Shown piece by piece: positions 21,961 through 33,900 of a stretch of DNA of 64,000 bases; the first letter of the stretch is position 1, and every line of letters begins with the position of its first letter. The stretch is from Turnera subulata. Taxonomy: Eukaryota > Streptophyta > Magnoliopsida > Malpighiales > Passifloraceae. Location of the stretch: positions 128,273-192,272 of the forward strand of contig JAKUCV010000421.1 of assembly GCA_028386065.3 (NCBI GenBank), in the 5' to 3' direction. The notes below the pieces were generated by a model. It had not been told where the DNA came from and searched no databases. It saw only the letters and a program-made list of their open reading frames with translations. Both the position numbers and the translations under genes were made by a program.

Positions 21961-23830
21961 ATCACCCCAATAACTGCAAGCCAAGCTAATTTTGAACTAA
22001 ACAAGCCCAAAACCTCCTTGTACATGCAGCACTGACAGTAACATCAAATCAAAACAATTCCAAGGAACCACGCCTCTCAGTCCATTTGATTAGCACGAAC
22101 ATGCAAGTGCTTCATGGGGACCAAGAATTGGATTTAGAATCTGCAATGAAGGGGATCATGATTTTTCGTAATCTATCTAAAAACAATTCCTGCATGGTTT
22201 TCCACTGTAAACAACATAACGTTTGCTGTCACGCTCACTCAGAATCTTCCCTTTTCCTCTGGATTTGGATGCCTTTTGTCAGAAGATTTACTGTTCCGGT
22301 CTCTGAGAATGTGCAGCTGCTGGTATGATAAGTTTTGTCTCCGCAATAAAGCTGTTTAACATATTGAATCAAGCATCAAAATGTGTTTCAGAGGGCAGAA
22401 CATTTTCATGAAACTCATTTGCAGCTTTGTGTCCAGCAAAACAGTGTAATTAGAACAAGGAGAAACTTCTGAGTGTCAAACCTGATGAACAACTGCAAAA
22501 CAGAGTTTGACATTGAATTTGAATTTTGAACCAGGGAAAGGTTCACTTCAAGAAATGGTCAAACAAACCTATGTCACTATTTGAAGATAGAATGATCAGA
22601 TTGATTTATTGGGAACGACTCAGATCAGGAGCAAATCAACATGCCAGATCAATTGGATGCCAGATCAATTGGTTGTTAAGTGCCTTGATGAAGCTCAATT
22701 ATCCACATAATACATGGACCAAAGGTAAAATTTGATCGAAGGCCAACATTAGCCTTGATGTTTACGATTGGAGAGCAGAAAAGGTTGAAAAAAAAAAAGC
22801 TGATCAAAGCAACATATCTCTCAGCCATGGGTTCTAGCACAACATTTTTTTCTCAGATAAATATGAAGAAGAAAATGCAAAATTTCTGGAAAAGATATCC
22901 AGTGGATTAAATCTCCTTTTTTGTATTCTTTTTTTCCTCTGCACTCAGACTGAGACCACACTGTGCAAGTTGTTTATTTCTAGTAACTTCAGGTATCATG
23001 AACTAGCTCGAACTGGTGATTCCAGTACCAAGAACATTGACCATGCTCTTTTTGTTCTTTCAACTAACACAAGGGACACAGATGCAGTTGCCGAATTCAG
23101 AATGGTACAAACATAGAAATTTTCCAAGAACCTAAGCAGGGAGGTGAATCACACATAAACTAGTGGCTATCCAGTCACCTGTGCCCCAAACGATCTAGGT
23201 AACTGACGGCAATGGATTTTTTTTTTTTAAAGCCAGCTGCAGCAGAATAATGTAGTCAAATTGGCCTAGCCCTAACGGGTTTACCTATTAAGTTGCCTAC
23301 CCTCGGCAGCTAACACTTAATGCTGATTGTGTCACGCAGTAGCCTTTCCATCTGGGAACATGGTTAACAAATTTTGATCCAAATACACCTCAACCCTACA
23401 GTTGGATCCAGCTCAATCCTTTCCTTTCACCCATCAATTTTCTTCAAGGAATCAACACCACAAGACAGAATAGAAAGAAAGGATAAAAATGGTTGAGTAG
23501 TGCTACAGTTCTACAAGACAGTGAGTTTCACTGAGAATGTTGGGAAAAGGAATCATATTCTTTGAAACTTAGGTCAATTTCCATAAAGAGTTCTTCCAGA
23601 TGGTATGAACAAGTTTTGCTCTTCATATTTTTGGAAAAGGAATTAGCTTGTCTTCACATGTTCATTTCATCCGTGCAAATGAAGAAGTTTTGTTACCATG
23701 ACTCCAACCTTAAAGCTGTCCGTAATTGCAAACATGGTGAAGCATACGAAATCCCACATATGAAAGTGTATTTTGTCGGTGTAAATTTGGAAATATACTG
23801 TGCAGCGCTTACCTATCACTGAGAAACTGA
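21961..23830. other. Intergenic, downstream of the PPR gene
   Basis: No supported gene. Short open frames (for example at 22086-22328) show no family resemblance. The part nearest 23830 is presumably the 3' untranslated region of the PPR gene. Confidence 0.45.
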
Positions 23831-25606
23831 CTATGGTTGACCTCCTTCAAGAAAGACTTGGTCAGTAAGGAATTTCAACTGCTTACAAGTTTCAACATTT
23901 TGAGGATGCCTTGAGTCTCCAGCAATAAATTCATGAGACTTACCATCAATGTCTACAACACTTGAACCTGGGGCCTTCTTAATCCCTTTCCGCTTCATCA
24001 ATTTCCTTACTCTTGTAACATCAGCCCACTGTTGATTTGCAGCATATATATTAGAGAGGAGTACATAAACTCCACTATCATTAGACTCAAGCTCCGCAAG
24101 GTGGTCTAAAATTTCCTGGGAGAGTTGCGTGTCTCCACTGGCCTTGCAAGCACTAAGAAGAGCTCCTATTATTAGAACATCTGGTGACATTGGCATAGAT
24201 TTTGTCAGCTCTACCGCATCAACCAGGAGTCCGGCCTTGCAAAGCAAATCTATCATACATCCATAGTGTTCTAGCTGTGGGGAGAGGTCATAATGGCTTA
24301 GCATGTGATGAAAATACTGACGCCCTTCATCTACCAAGCCAGAGTGGCAGCAAGCTGTCAGAATGGCTAGAAATGTCACCTTATTCGGCCTCATGCCTGC
24401 TCTTACCATTTCTTCAAACTTTTCAAGTGCCTCATGGCCATGTCCATTCACTGCCAAGCCATTGAGCAGCACATTCCATGTCAAAACATTTTTAACTGGC
24501 ATCCCATTGAACATCTGCAATGCCATCTCTATACAACCGCACTTTGCATACATGTCAACCATAGCAGTTCCAATTTGAATATCCCACTTGATGGCCCTAC
24601 GATCAATGTACTCATGAACCCATCTGCCATAATCAAGGGCCCCAAGGCTAGCACAAGCAGAAAGCAAACTGGTGAGAATAACCTTATCAGGCTCAACCCC
24701 AGAGCTTTGCATATCCGCGAACAATTCTAAAGACTCCTTGGGACGCTTGCTTTGCACCAATCCACTTATAATAGTGGTCCAAGAAACAAGATCTTTCTCA
24801 TGAAGTTCATCAAAAATTTGCTTTGCTTCACACAAGCACTGACACTTTACATACACGTCCATGAGAGCATTGCTAATCTCGGAACAGTCTGCGAAACCAC
24901 GCTTGAAAATCAACCCATGAATGCCCTTCCCCATGCTCAAACACCCTTTCCTCCCACAAGCAACTAGAACACTAACAAATGTTGCTACCGCGGGTTCCAC
25001 ATCCATCTTCAGAAACAAGGCTATAGCCTCATCAAACAAGCCTGTCTTAACAAACCCAGATATAACACTGGTCCAGGACACCACATCTCTCTCAAGCATC
25101 TCATCAAACACTCTGCCAGCACTACTACAATCCCCACAAAAACTGTAGAAATGAACAAGCGAGTTTTGCACATAGAGATCACATAAAAATCCCATCTTCA
25201 CAACCACCCCATGAACCTGCCTCCCCTCTCCAACCCCTGAAAACTTAGTACATGATTTGAAAACCGGAGGGAAAGTGTACTTATCCGACAGAAACCCATC
25301 TCTAACAAGCTGTCTATAAGCCAAGACTGCAGCTTTAGGCCTATCAGAATCACCATAACTGGAAACCAACCTATTAAACGGGAATGAACTTAGGGCGGAG
25401 TCACAGTGTTTCAAGAAATCACAGGCGTAATCAACAAAAGCAACGGATTTGCCAAAGAAATCAACAGCTGCATTGACAACCAGGTCGTTGCTGGCAATGC
25501 CTGAAGTCACCAACTGCGCGTGGATTCTCTTGAAAGACTTCAAATTTAAGCAATTATCAATGCAACCCAATAGAACCCATTTCAGGGAAAGCTTAATCTT
25601 GGTCAT
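23831..25606 (-). CDS. PLS-class pentatricopeptide repeat protein, E type (At4g38010-like)
   Basis: Predicted organellar RNA-binding protein of 591 aa in one exon, normal for this family. Arrays of P, L and S motifs are evident throughout (RDVVSWTSVISGFVKTGLFDEA, KDLVSWTTIISGLVQSKRPKES, KNVLTWNVLLNGLAVNGHGHEA). They are followed by the E region (DSGVYVLLSNIYAANQQWADVTRVRKLMKRKGIKKAPGSS as two blocks) and a short C-terminus without a DYW domain. The RIHAQLVTSG start is typical. The motif order and wording closely match Arabidopsis At4g38010. E-type proteins usually act in organelle RNA editing, with the DYW deaminase supplied in trans; the target here is unknown. Reading frame intact. Confidence 0.92.
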   Translation of the reverse strand: MTKIKLSLKWVLLGCIDNCLNLKSFKRIHAQLVTSGIASNDLVVNAAVDFFGKSVAFVDYACDFLKHCDSALSSFPFNRLVSSYGDSDRPKAAVLAYRQLVRDGFLSDKYTFPPVFKSCTKFSGVGEGRQVHGVVVKMGFLCDLYVQNSLVHFYSFCGDCSSAGRVFDEMLERDVVSWTSVISGFVKTGLFDEAIALFLKMDVEPAVATFVSVLVACGRKGCLSMGKGIHGLIFKRGFADCSEISNALMDVYVKCQCLCEAKQIFDELHEKDLVSWTTIISGLVQSKRPKESLELFADMQSSGVEPDKVILTSLLSACASLGALDYGRWVHEYIDRRAIKWDIQIGTAMVDMYAKCGCIEMALQMFNGMPVKNVLTWNVLLNGLAVNGHGHEALEKFEEMVRAGMRPNKVTFLAILTACCHSGLVDEGRQYFHHMLSHYDLSPQLEHYGCMIDLLCKAGLLVDAVELTKSMPMSPDVLIIGALLSACKASGDTQLSQEILDHLAELESNDSGVYVLLSNIYAANQQWADVTRVRKLMKRKGIKKAPGSSVVDIDGKSHEFIAGDSRHPQNVETCKQLKFLTDQVFLEGGQP

Positions 25607-26643
25607 AATTAGTCACTACTACGGTACACAGAGACCGTGAAACCTATATGGACAAGACATAAGCTAATGAGCAGATGGCATAATAACGGTTGTTCTGTTT
25701 CTTCACGACCAACAACATAAGAAACGGGAAAAGAATGTTCTTTGTGTCGTACGTTCATTGTCTCTCACATCGAACAAGCAAAGACACAGAGTACATTATT
25801 ATACAGGAAATTCCATGTTCATCTTTGTCTGCTCCAAATATACAGGAGCGCTTACAGTGTACTTAGAATCAGAACCAAAAACTAATCGAAAACCAATTGT
25901 TCTGGGCTACAAAGAAGCAAATGATGAAAAATTGTTCTGGGCTAATACTGGACGGGCCCAAAACGAACCTGTCAGTGTCTCTGGCCCATTTAATCCATTG
26001 CAAAATTTCACCAATTTTTATTTATTTATTTATTTATTTATTTTTGGGTGAAAACCAATTTTTATTTGATAGAAGATCACTTTATATTTTGAGATGTTAT
26101 AATATCTTTTTCATTGTTAAGCTTTTAATTTATAAATGAAAAGATATTAATTAGTACATTCTTAAGAATGAATAAAACTAAAAGTTTGGAAATTGTGAGA
26201 AATTGGGATACAAGCCAATTTATGTTCTTTGGACTGTTGGAGCCTTATCTTGCAGTACAGGGCTTTTGTACTCCTATCTTCAGCCAACTGCACCTTTTTC
26301 ACTGACCAACCTGATAGATATAACCCAACAATAGCAATACCATTACTAATTGTTATTCTTAGCAAAAGCTGAACTTTGGAGATAAGCAAGCAATACATTC
26401 ACATATACAGATGTCTTTGTACTTTAACAAGAACAGTTGTATATTCGTACAATGTAGAAGATTACAGAATGGTGTATTGGTTAGGTGGGTATAATTCGTG
26501 TCCTGAAAGTACATTAAGCAACCAGCGTCTCTATTTTCCACGCTCAGCTTCTTTGATTGAGTAACTTGAAAGCATATAAAACCCAGGATGTTGTTGTCTT
26601 CTATTAATTTTGATTTCAAATCAAATGGATATATCATGATCCC
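25607..26643. other. Divergent promoter region between PPR and peroxidase genes
   Basis: The PPR gene leaves leftward and the peroxidase rightward, so both promoters fall here. A (TTTA)n microsatellite sits at about 26017-26045. No gene or transposon was recognised. Confidence 0.5.
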
Positions 26644-26651
26644 TATATATA
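26644..26651 (+). promoter_or_regulatory. TATA box of the peroxidase gene
   Basis: The sequence tatatata lies about 75 bp before the ATG at 26727, giving a leader of some 45-50 bp. Confidence 0.55.
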
Positions 26652-26726
26652 CCACTCTTCCACGAAACACTAGAATCATCCCAATTTGTTTACATTATTT
26701 CTTTGGATCAATCTGAACAGTAACAA

Positions 26727-27893
26727 ATGGCAGCTTTTGCAGCAAAGATTTCATCCGCAGCAACTTTCTTGCTACTCTTGGCCTTGATTTCGCCCTCGAA
26801 AGCTGCACTCCATGCTCATTACTACGACCAAACTTGCCCGCAAGCCGAGAAAATAATTCTGGACTCGGTTAAGAATGCTTCCTTGTATGATCCTAAAGTC
26901 CCAGCTCGCATCCTGAGAATGTTCTTCCATGACTGTTTCATAAGGGTATGCCATTTCTCTCTTGCTTTAATGTGGATGATCATAATAATGCCATAAAATA
27001 TCATGTCATATATATTGGCTAATTACTTATGGTATACAGGGATGTGATGCTTCAATTTTGCTGGACTCTACCCCTGAAAACCAAGCAGAGAAAGATGGTC
27101 CTCCGAATATCTCGGTACGGTCATTCTATGTGATTGATGATGCAAAATCTAAACTTGAAATGGCTTGTCCACACACTGTTTCATGTGCTGATATCATTGC
27201 CATAGCAGCCAGAGATGTAGTGACCATGGTAATTATTATAGCAACCACCACTTCCAAATTCTCTTGTCATTTTAGCTATTTAGAATATTTCTTACTGTTC
27301 TTATTATTATAATTGTTGATTTTGATTAGTCTGGTGGACCTTCATGGAATGTAATGAAAGGAAGGAAAGATGGGAGGGTATCAAAAGCTAATGACACAAT
27401 CAACTTGCCTGGTCCAACTTTCAATGTTACACAACTCATTCAGAGCTTTAGCAGTAGGGGTTTAGGAGTTAAAGATTTGGTAGCATTGTCAGGTGGCCAT
27501 ACTCTAGGATTTTCACACTGCTCTTCCTTTGAAACTCGGCTTCGGAACTTCGGCCCTGGTCATGACATTGATCCCACCATGAATGTGGAGTTCGCTTGGC
27601 AGCTAAGAAACAAATGCCCAAAACCCAACAAAGATCGTAGTGCTGGACAGTTCTTGGACTCAACCTCCTCCACTTTTGATAATGACTACTACAAGCAGAT
27701 TATGGCAGGGAAAGGTGTGTTTGGATCCGACCAGGCTTTGCTTGGGGATGACAGGACTAGGGGGATGGTTGAGTCATTTTCCAAGGACCAGAGCTTGTTC
27801 TTCAGAGAATTTGCAGCTTCAATGGTGAAACTTGGCAATGTGGGGGTGCTTGAAGATGGAGAAGTAAGACTCAATTGCCGGGTTGTTAATTGA
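26727..27893 (+). CDS. PER66: Class III secretory peroxidase, PER66-like
   Basis: Secreted haem peroxidase (H2O2-dependent phenol oxidation in the cell wall), 323 aa. Exons 26727-26945, 27040-27228 and 27330-27893 join in phase 0 at the classical positions after FHDCFIR and after AARDVVTM. A signal peptide of about 26 residues ends near SKA. The distal haem site is FHDCF (His68), the proximal site [11 protein letters not shown] (His193), and [10 protein letters not shown] marks the distal calcium site. Eight cysteines allow the four conserved disulfides, and the protein ends NCRVVN. The phrase [20 protein letters not shown] is characteristic of the Arabidopsis PER66 clade, which has been linked to lignification of vascular tissue. 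All residues needed for activity are present. Confidence 0.94.
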
Positions 27894-28474
27894 GAATATT
27901 GACGGCCAAAAGAGAATTTTCTTTCTTTTGTCACTATTTTCTTTGCGTATTGAGAATGGTATCTGAATTACTTTGTCTACACAATTGAATAAATATTCAG
28001 TAAATGTTTTGTAATTTCTCTTTCTTTTCTTTTCTCTTTTAATCCTGAGTTATGACATATTCTACACCACTCTGTAAAGTAGAATATAACCTGTATGGAA
28101 GGCCTAGAATCAAAAGTAGCCCCAGAATCATCATAGTTATTATTCCTATGACAAAAGGAAACAAAGGTATACCATGTACAATGAAACAAAGAAATTTAAT
28201 ATCAAGGCTTTGGCTAGTTAGTTTGCCTGCCTGGTGAGCACTTTCTAGCCTAGTAATTGACCAAGCAGCAACAGAAAACTTTGGTACAAAATACGAGCTC
28301 AAAATGTTTCCATACCGAATCCAAAAAAGGACCCCAGGACAGCCTTTTCCATGGATGCGGCTCTATACAGATATAAATCCCCATGCAGTCCAGCTTCATC
28401 ATCAAGTGCAGCAAAAACGTTCTCAAGAGCAAGAGCACCGGTAGAGTTCATTGGAAACTCGGCCTGCCTTCACT
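27894..28474. other. Tail-to-tail spacer between peroxidase and DnaJ genes
   Basis: The region holds both 3' untranslated regions (aataaat near 27987 is a plausible peroxidase polyadenylation signal). Nothing else is seen. Confidence 0.5.
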
Positions 28475-30067
28475 TTATCTAAAATAATGATCAGGCAATG
28501 CTGCACGATCAATCTCCCAGAAGCCTTTTAGGCTGCCAGATCTTTGTTTCTTCAGTCGAAACGAAGGGATTCGATGTGAGAACTTAAACAATTCCTTGCA
28601 GGAAATAGTATTAGTTACTGGTGATCCCTCTTTCAGCTGAGGCTTGAAAACAGCACTAAAACCATCTACCCACTCCAAAACCGAAACTTTTATGTACGAA
28701 TCCTCCTTTTCTTCTGTCACTTCCACTACATCGTATTCACAGGTCTTCAGATCGGCCAATTTCATATCGGTCGACCAGTTCTTATACAATGCCCAAACTT
28801 CACCTACACTAGGCAAGATTCTGTATTCATCTTTCCCAACAGAATGTACTGCTACCTGATGCGAGAAGGGACCTGTAGATGTGTATGACTGTGGTCTACC
28901 CCTTTTGACCTTAAAATTTCCACAGGAAATGGGAATTTGATAACCAGGCAAGGTTGTTTTGCTCTCTAGCCATAATACATTCAATCTGAAATCTTCATCA
29001 TTCAAAACTTTTGTAATTTTACCATAGTACTTGGGTAATGTATCCTCGTCGCAGTACAGTGACCAAATCTGACCGACCTTGAACTTTTCAATGTCCTTCA
29101 CCTCTTCAAATTTGAAAAATTCAGGCTCGAGAATCGCAATAACTTCAGATGAATCTGAAGATACATCACTACCATCAATGTCAGTGTTGTCTTCAAAGCA
29201 TGAACTATAATCTGTTTCGTTATCATCCACCTTTGCTGTCATGTCTTCAGGAGCAGCAATCTCTTCTGAATTTTTGGGTAAACAAGAAGGATCGAATTTG
29301 GAACAACCCTTGGTTTCCTCAATGCTTTCTAGAGTTTCTTCCTTTTTCACTTCATTCTGATTCTTGGCATCTGCAGCAGAAAGCTTGCGAACCTTGGAAG
29401 CATTCTCTTCCATTCCAATTCCATTCACCATTTCGGGGGCAGGTGAAGATGATGCAATCTCCTTGTCTGGCTGTGGTGAATTCTTAATGTCTACATTGTC
29501 ATCATCCTCACAAGCAGCCTTCTGTTGTGGCCTATCAGATTGTTCCAGGCACTCGCCCTTATTCAAGCCATCATTAATGTCATTGCTGCTCACAGAGTCA
29601 CTTGGCTCCTCTTCTTCAACAACTATCCTCTTCCGCTTAGCATTTTCTACAGTTGGTTTACCCATTATTTTTCTGCATCTACAATCATACAAGATTCGTT
29701 GGCCTTTGTCCAAAAGAATTTTTTTAGCTTCGTCAATCAGCTTAAAAGCAGCTTCTGCCCCGGGGAGCTTGTTCTTATCAGGATGAAGCTGGAGCGCAAA
29801 CTTCTTGTACTGTCCATTGATTTCTTCGTCATCTGCGGTGTGATCGAGCTGAAGAATGCCATAATAGTCATTCTGGTTCCCAAACAGCGCCTGATCAGCT
29901 GAACAATGCACATCACAAACAACTAGCATCTTAGATAAATCCTCCAGCTCCTCATTAAGTTTTTGTGCTTTCAGGATTATTTTCCGGGCAGCCGAAAAGT
30001 CCTTATCTAGCATCATCTTCTCAGCAATGCCCTTGGCCCTGATGGCCTCTTCTTTATTGCACTCCAT
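28475..30067 (-). CDS. DnaJ (J-domain) protein with C-terminal DUF3444
   Basis: Hsp40-type co-chaperone of about 530 aa in one coding exon. The start at 30067 (MECNKEEAIRAKGIAEKM) is the standard opening of this plant family; six further in-frame codons upstream are not expected. The J domain runs from about residue 66 (NDYYGIL) and contains the HPD tripeptide at 95-97 (LQLHPDKNKLPGAEAAF). A charged, low-complexity middle follows, then DUF3444 from about residue 305 (FKVGQIWSLYCDEDTLPKYYGKI, then VGEVWALYKNW). HPD indicates stimulation of an Hsp70 partner. The function of DUF3444 is unknown. It converges on the peroxidase gene. A 5' untranslated intron is possible but was not proved. Confidence 0.92.
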   Translation of the reverse strand: MECNKEEAIRAKGIAEKMMLDKDFSAARKIILKAQKLNEELEDLSKMLVVCDVHCSADQALFGNQNDYYGILQLDHTADDEEINGQYKKFALQLHPDKNKLPGAEAAFKLIDEAKKILLDKGQRILYDCRCRKIMGKPTVENAKRKRIVVEEEEPSDSVSSNDINDGLNKGECLEQSDRPQQKAACEDDDNVDIKNSPQPDKEIASSSPAPEMVNGIGMEENASKVRKLSAADAKNQNEVKKEETLESIEETKGCSKFDPSCLPKNSEEIAAPEDMTAKVDDNETDYSSCFEDNTDIDGSDVSSDSSEVIAILEPEFFKFEEVKDIEKFKVGQIWSLYCDEDTLPKYYGKITKVLNDEDFRLNVLWLESKTTLPGYQIPISCGNFKVKRGRPQSYTSTGPFSHQVAVHSVGKDEYRILPSVGEVWALYKNWSTDMKLADLKTCEYDVVEVTEEKEDSYIKVSVLEWVDGFSAVFKPQLKEGSPVTNTISCKELFKFSHRIPSFRLKKQRSGSLKGFWEIDRAALPDHYFR

Positions 30068-30863
30068 CAACAACCAGACCAACACAGAGGCTCACCCCAA
30101 ATTGATCCAAGAGCACAAAACTGAAAAAATTATACCAAAATTTCGTGTTTGCTATAGGATATACCTACAAAGCAATATCAATGAAACAACAAATAAAGAG
30201 ATGAAACAAATCTTTCAATGCCCAAGGCTGGAAAACAAGCGCATGCATAAAATTCATGAAAAGTTAACAATTTTCAGATAACTAAAAGATGAGAGTTCTT
30301 AGTGCAAACCTAATTAAAGCAAAAATATCATAAAGGAGCATGCTTTGTACGAGCAACTAGAAAAACAAGGATTAGGAAACGTAGACCCGAACCCTAATTG
30401 CATGAAAATGGTGCAAAACACCATCAAGGCACAAATTTTGGGACAACCCAAAGGACGTACAAGCACAAATGTTGCAACCACATAAAAGGTAGAGAAGAAA
30501 AAAAAGATTATGAGGTAGTCGGTGGATTCAAAAGATTTCTTTGAAGAAAATGAACAGTTAGACATAGAACAGGGTTGAGAGGAAGGATTGTTAAGAAGTA
30601 AATAATTATTCAAAAGACAAGGAAAGTGACTTTACTTTGTATGATCGCTGGAAAAAGGACAACAAAAGCTCCCAATGTTTTGGAGAAGGCGAAGCAGAGG
30701 AAATGATGACGAAACTGAATTGGTTTTGAAATTTTAATTAGCTTATATATATACATAAATATAGTCTTTTTTTTCTCTATAAAAAAGGAATGATGTTCTT
30801 ATCAATATTGAATTTTGTTTACATTTATCTTATAAGAATTTATAATATTTATCTTGTTGAATC
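30068..30863. other. 5' region of the DnaJ gene
   Basis: The leader and promoter of the minus-strand DnaJ gene are expected here. No other feature precedes the LINE target-site repeat at 30864. Confidence 0.45.
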
Positions 30864-30963
30864 AAATAGGGATTTATTCTTTTTTTTTTTGAGGAAAAAC
30901 GGCTGCTTTTATTGATTAATCAACATGATTTACAATAAAATCAGCTTTGGATATGTCAAGAAC

Positions 30964-33900
30964 CTAACTGGGAAAATCTGAAACCCAAGACCTTTCCGGA
31001 CTAAAGATACTAGCTAGTTGGCAGAGTTCATGAGCTGCCTTATTACAAAGTCTAGGAACATAAGCAAATTGAACTGCAAGAAAAGACTCAGAAAGAAAAG
31101 ACACATCGCCGATCACACGGCCTAAAGGGGAATGGTCCACCGACGGGCGTTGTAAAGCAGTAATGATGCGTTGTGCATCCATCTCCAGGATAACATGTGT
31201 AAGTTGAAGTTCTAAAGCCAGACATAACCCTAACCTTGTTGCATATGCTTCGCCTACATCCACGGCAAGCTTAGCCTCCAACCATCTCGTCGCCACAGCT
31301 ACCACACTCACGTCCTTATCACGGATAATTGCTCCCAATCCAACACCAGCTGCTGAGACGGAAGCATCAGTGTTTAACTTGAAAAAATGAACAGGGGGAG
31401 GCTGCCAATGTTGACTGGTTCTGGTTCGAATCCCTGGTGACTGGGCTGCGTTAGCTGCCTTGTATTTATGAAGAAAGGTCATGGCCACATGCATAACTTG
31501 TTGAGGACCAATGCATGAATTTTGAAATACAAGAAGATTTCGATCTTTCCAGGCTGACCATGCTATAATTAATACTCGCTCAAGAACTTCATTACCATGT
31601 AACTGATGTATCTCGTTCAGCCATTGGGCAGCTGGGGTCGCCGTAGAGGCACAGACAGAACTAGATAAAGGGCTAGATGACCAGAGATCTTAAATCCATC
31701 TACAGTCCTTTAGGAAATGCATCACCAACTCAGGGGCATTAGAACATCGAGGACATACAGGATCTATACAACCCAGTCTAGATACAATATTTTGCCGGAC
31801 CGGGACTGTATTGGTGCAGACGCGCCACGCAAAAGACCTGACCTTGGGAGGGATATTGAGTTTCCAGAGTTGTTGCCACCATGGTTTAGAACACTTCAGG
31901 ATAAAAGAATCAGTTACCGCCATAGATGGATGCAGCATTTTAAGGCACTAACTATAGCCAGTTTTCACCGTATAAGTACCCGATGGATTGTAGAACCAGT
32001 AAGGGCTATCAGGAAGGGAACGGGCACTCAGAGGAATACTCTTGATCATGGCTGCTTCCTCTACTGAAAAGATAGAATCGATAATTGAGAATTGCCATTC
32101 ACCTGTTTCGGCATCAATCAACTAAGACACGGTAGCTGACGGGTGTAAGTGCCGCACTTGGGATTGGACAAAAGGGTGCATTTCGTCAGGGAGCCATTTG
32201 TCTCCCCAAATGCGCACCCGCCTTCCATCCCCAACCATCCAATGTATACCACTCGCCACCAACTCCTTTGCCTTCATTATACTCCGCCAAGTATAGCTCG
32301 GGTTATGCCCTGTAGAAGCATCCAGAAAAGAGGATCTAGGGAAGTACCTGGCCTTCAAAACTCGGGTTACTAAACTAGACTCATTAGTGAGTAGCCTCCA
32401 ATCCTGCTTCGCTAAGAAAGCCAAGTTAAAAGCATCAAGAGATCGAAAGCCCATACCACCAGTACTCTTTCGTCTACAGAGCTTCTCCCATGCCAACTAG
32501 TGAATTTTTCTCTTCCCACTCTTTTGTCCCCACCAAAAACAACGGATTAGGCTCTCTATTTCGTCATAAATAGACTAAGGCAATAGAAAACAACTCATCA
32601 CGTAGTTCGGTATAGCCTGAGCAATAGACTTAATGAACAGCTCTCTGCCCGCCTCTGATAATAGTCTCTCTTTCCACTGCCCCATCTTCTTCATCAATCT
32701 ATCTCTGACCCCTGCGAAAATTAGCTTTTTGGATCTCCCCATCATAGCTGGTAAACCCAGATACTTTTCGGAAGAATCAACTGCCTTTATTCGTAAATCC
32801 CTTTGGATATTAGATATGGTCTGTTGAGGCACCTTTCCGCTAAAAATAACTTCCGACTTATCTAAGTTGATTTTCTGACCCGAAGCTAACTCATATTGGT
32901 GTAGGGTAGTAGTCAGAGTTCTAGCTTCCGCTTTAGATGCTCTAGTGAAAAGAACACTATCATCAGCAAAGAAAAGATGAGATATCTGAGGGGCCGTCCT
33001 ACACACCTAAATACCATGCAGTCTCCTCTCTGTCTGTGCCTTAGAGAGCAATGCAGAGAGACCTTCAGCACATAAGAGGAACAAATATGGAGAAAGAGGG
33101 TCACCTTGTCTGTTGCCTCTGGTTGGGTAGATTGTCGGTTGTGGAACTCTATTGATCAGAGTAGAATAAGAGACTGTATGCACACACCGCATAACCAGAT
33201 TCGTCCAACCTTCACTAAAACCCATTCGTAACATGACTTGCTCCAAGAACTCCCACTCAACTCTGTCGTATGCCTTACTCATGTCCAACTTTAGAGCCAT
33301 ATACCCGTCCTGCCTAGAACACACTTTCTTCATATAATGAAAAGACTCAAAGGCGATGAGTGCATTATCAGTAATTAAGCGACCAGGGACAAAGGCACTT
33401 TGTTCTTCACCTATCACCTCAGGAAGGATGCGTTTTAGTCTGTTAGCTAAGCATTTAGTGATCACTTTGAAAAGAGCTTTGCACAGACTTATAGGACGAA
33501 ATTGGCTGCATTCTTCAGGATGTTTCACCTTTTCGGAATGAGGGTAATAAAAGTATGATTAAGACTCCGAGGATTACCCCCATTATTCAGTACTTCCAGA
33601 ACAGTTTTGCAGACATCATCACCTACACGACCCTAGAATTTTTGGAAAAACAAAGGAGGCATACCATCCGGGCCCGGAGACTTAAAGGGATGCATTTGAG
33701 ATAGAGCTACATAGACATCCTCACGGGTAAAGGGCTGATCTATAATTCCCTTCATTGAAACTGAAAGTCTCGGTTCTAGACAGGACAGAATCGGATCTGC
33801 TGAAATAGGGCCATTTGAATTGAACAGATGCGTATAGTAAGAGTTGAAAACTTGGCCAATCTCCCTTTGCGACCTGATCCATAAACCATTAGCATTTTTA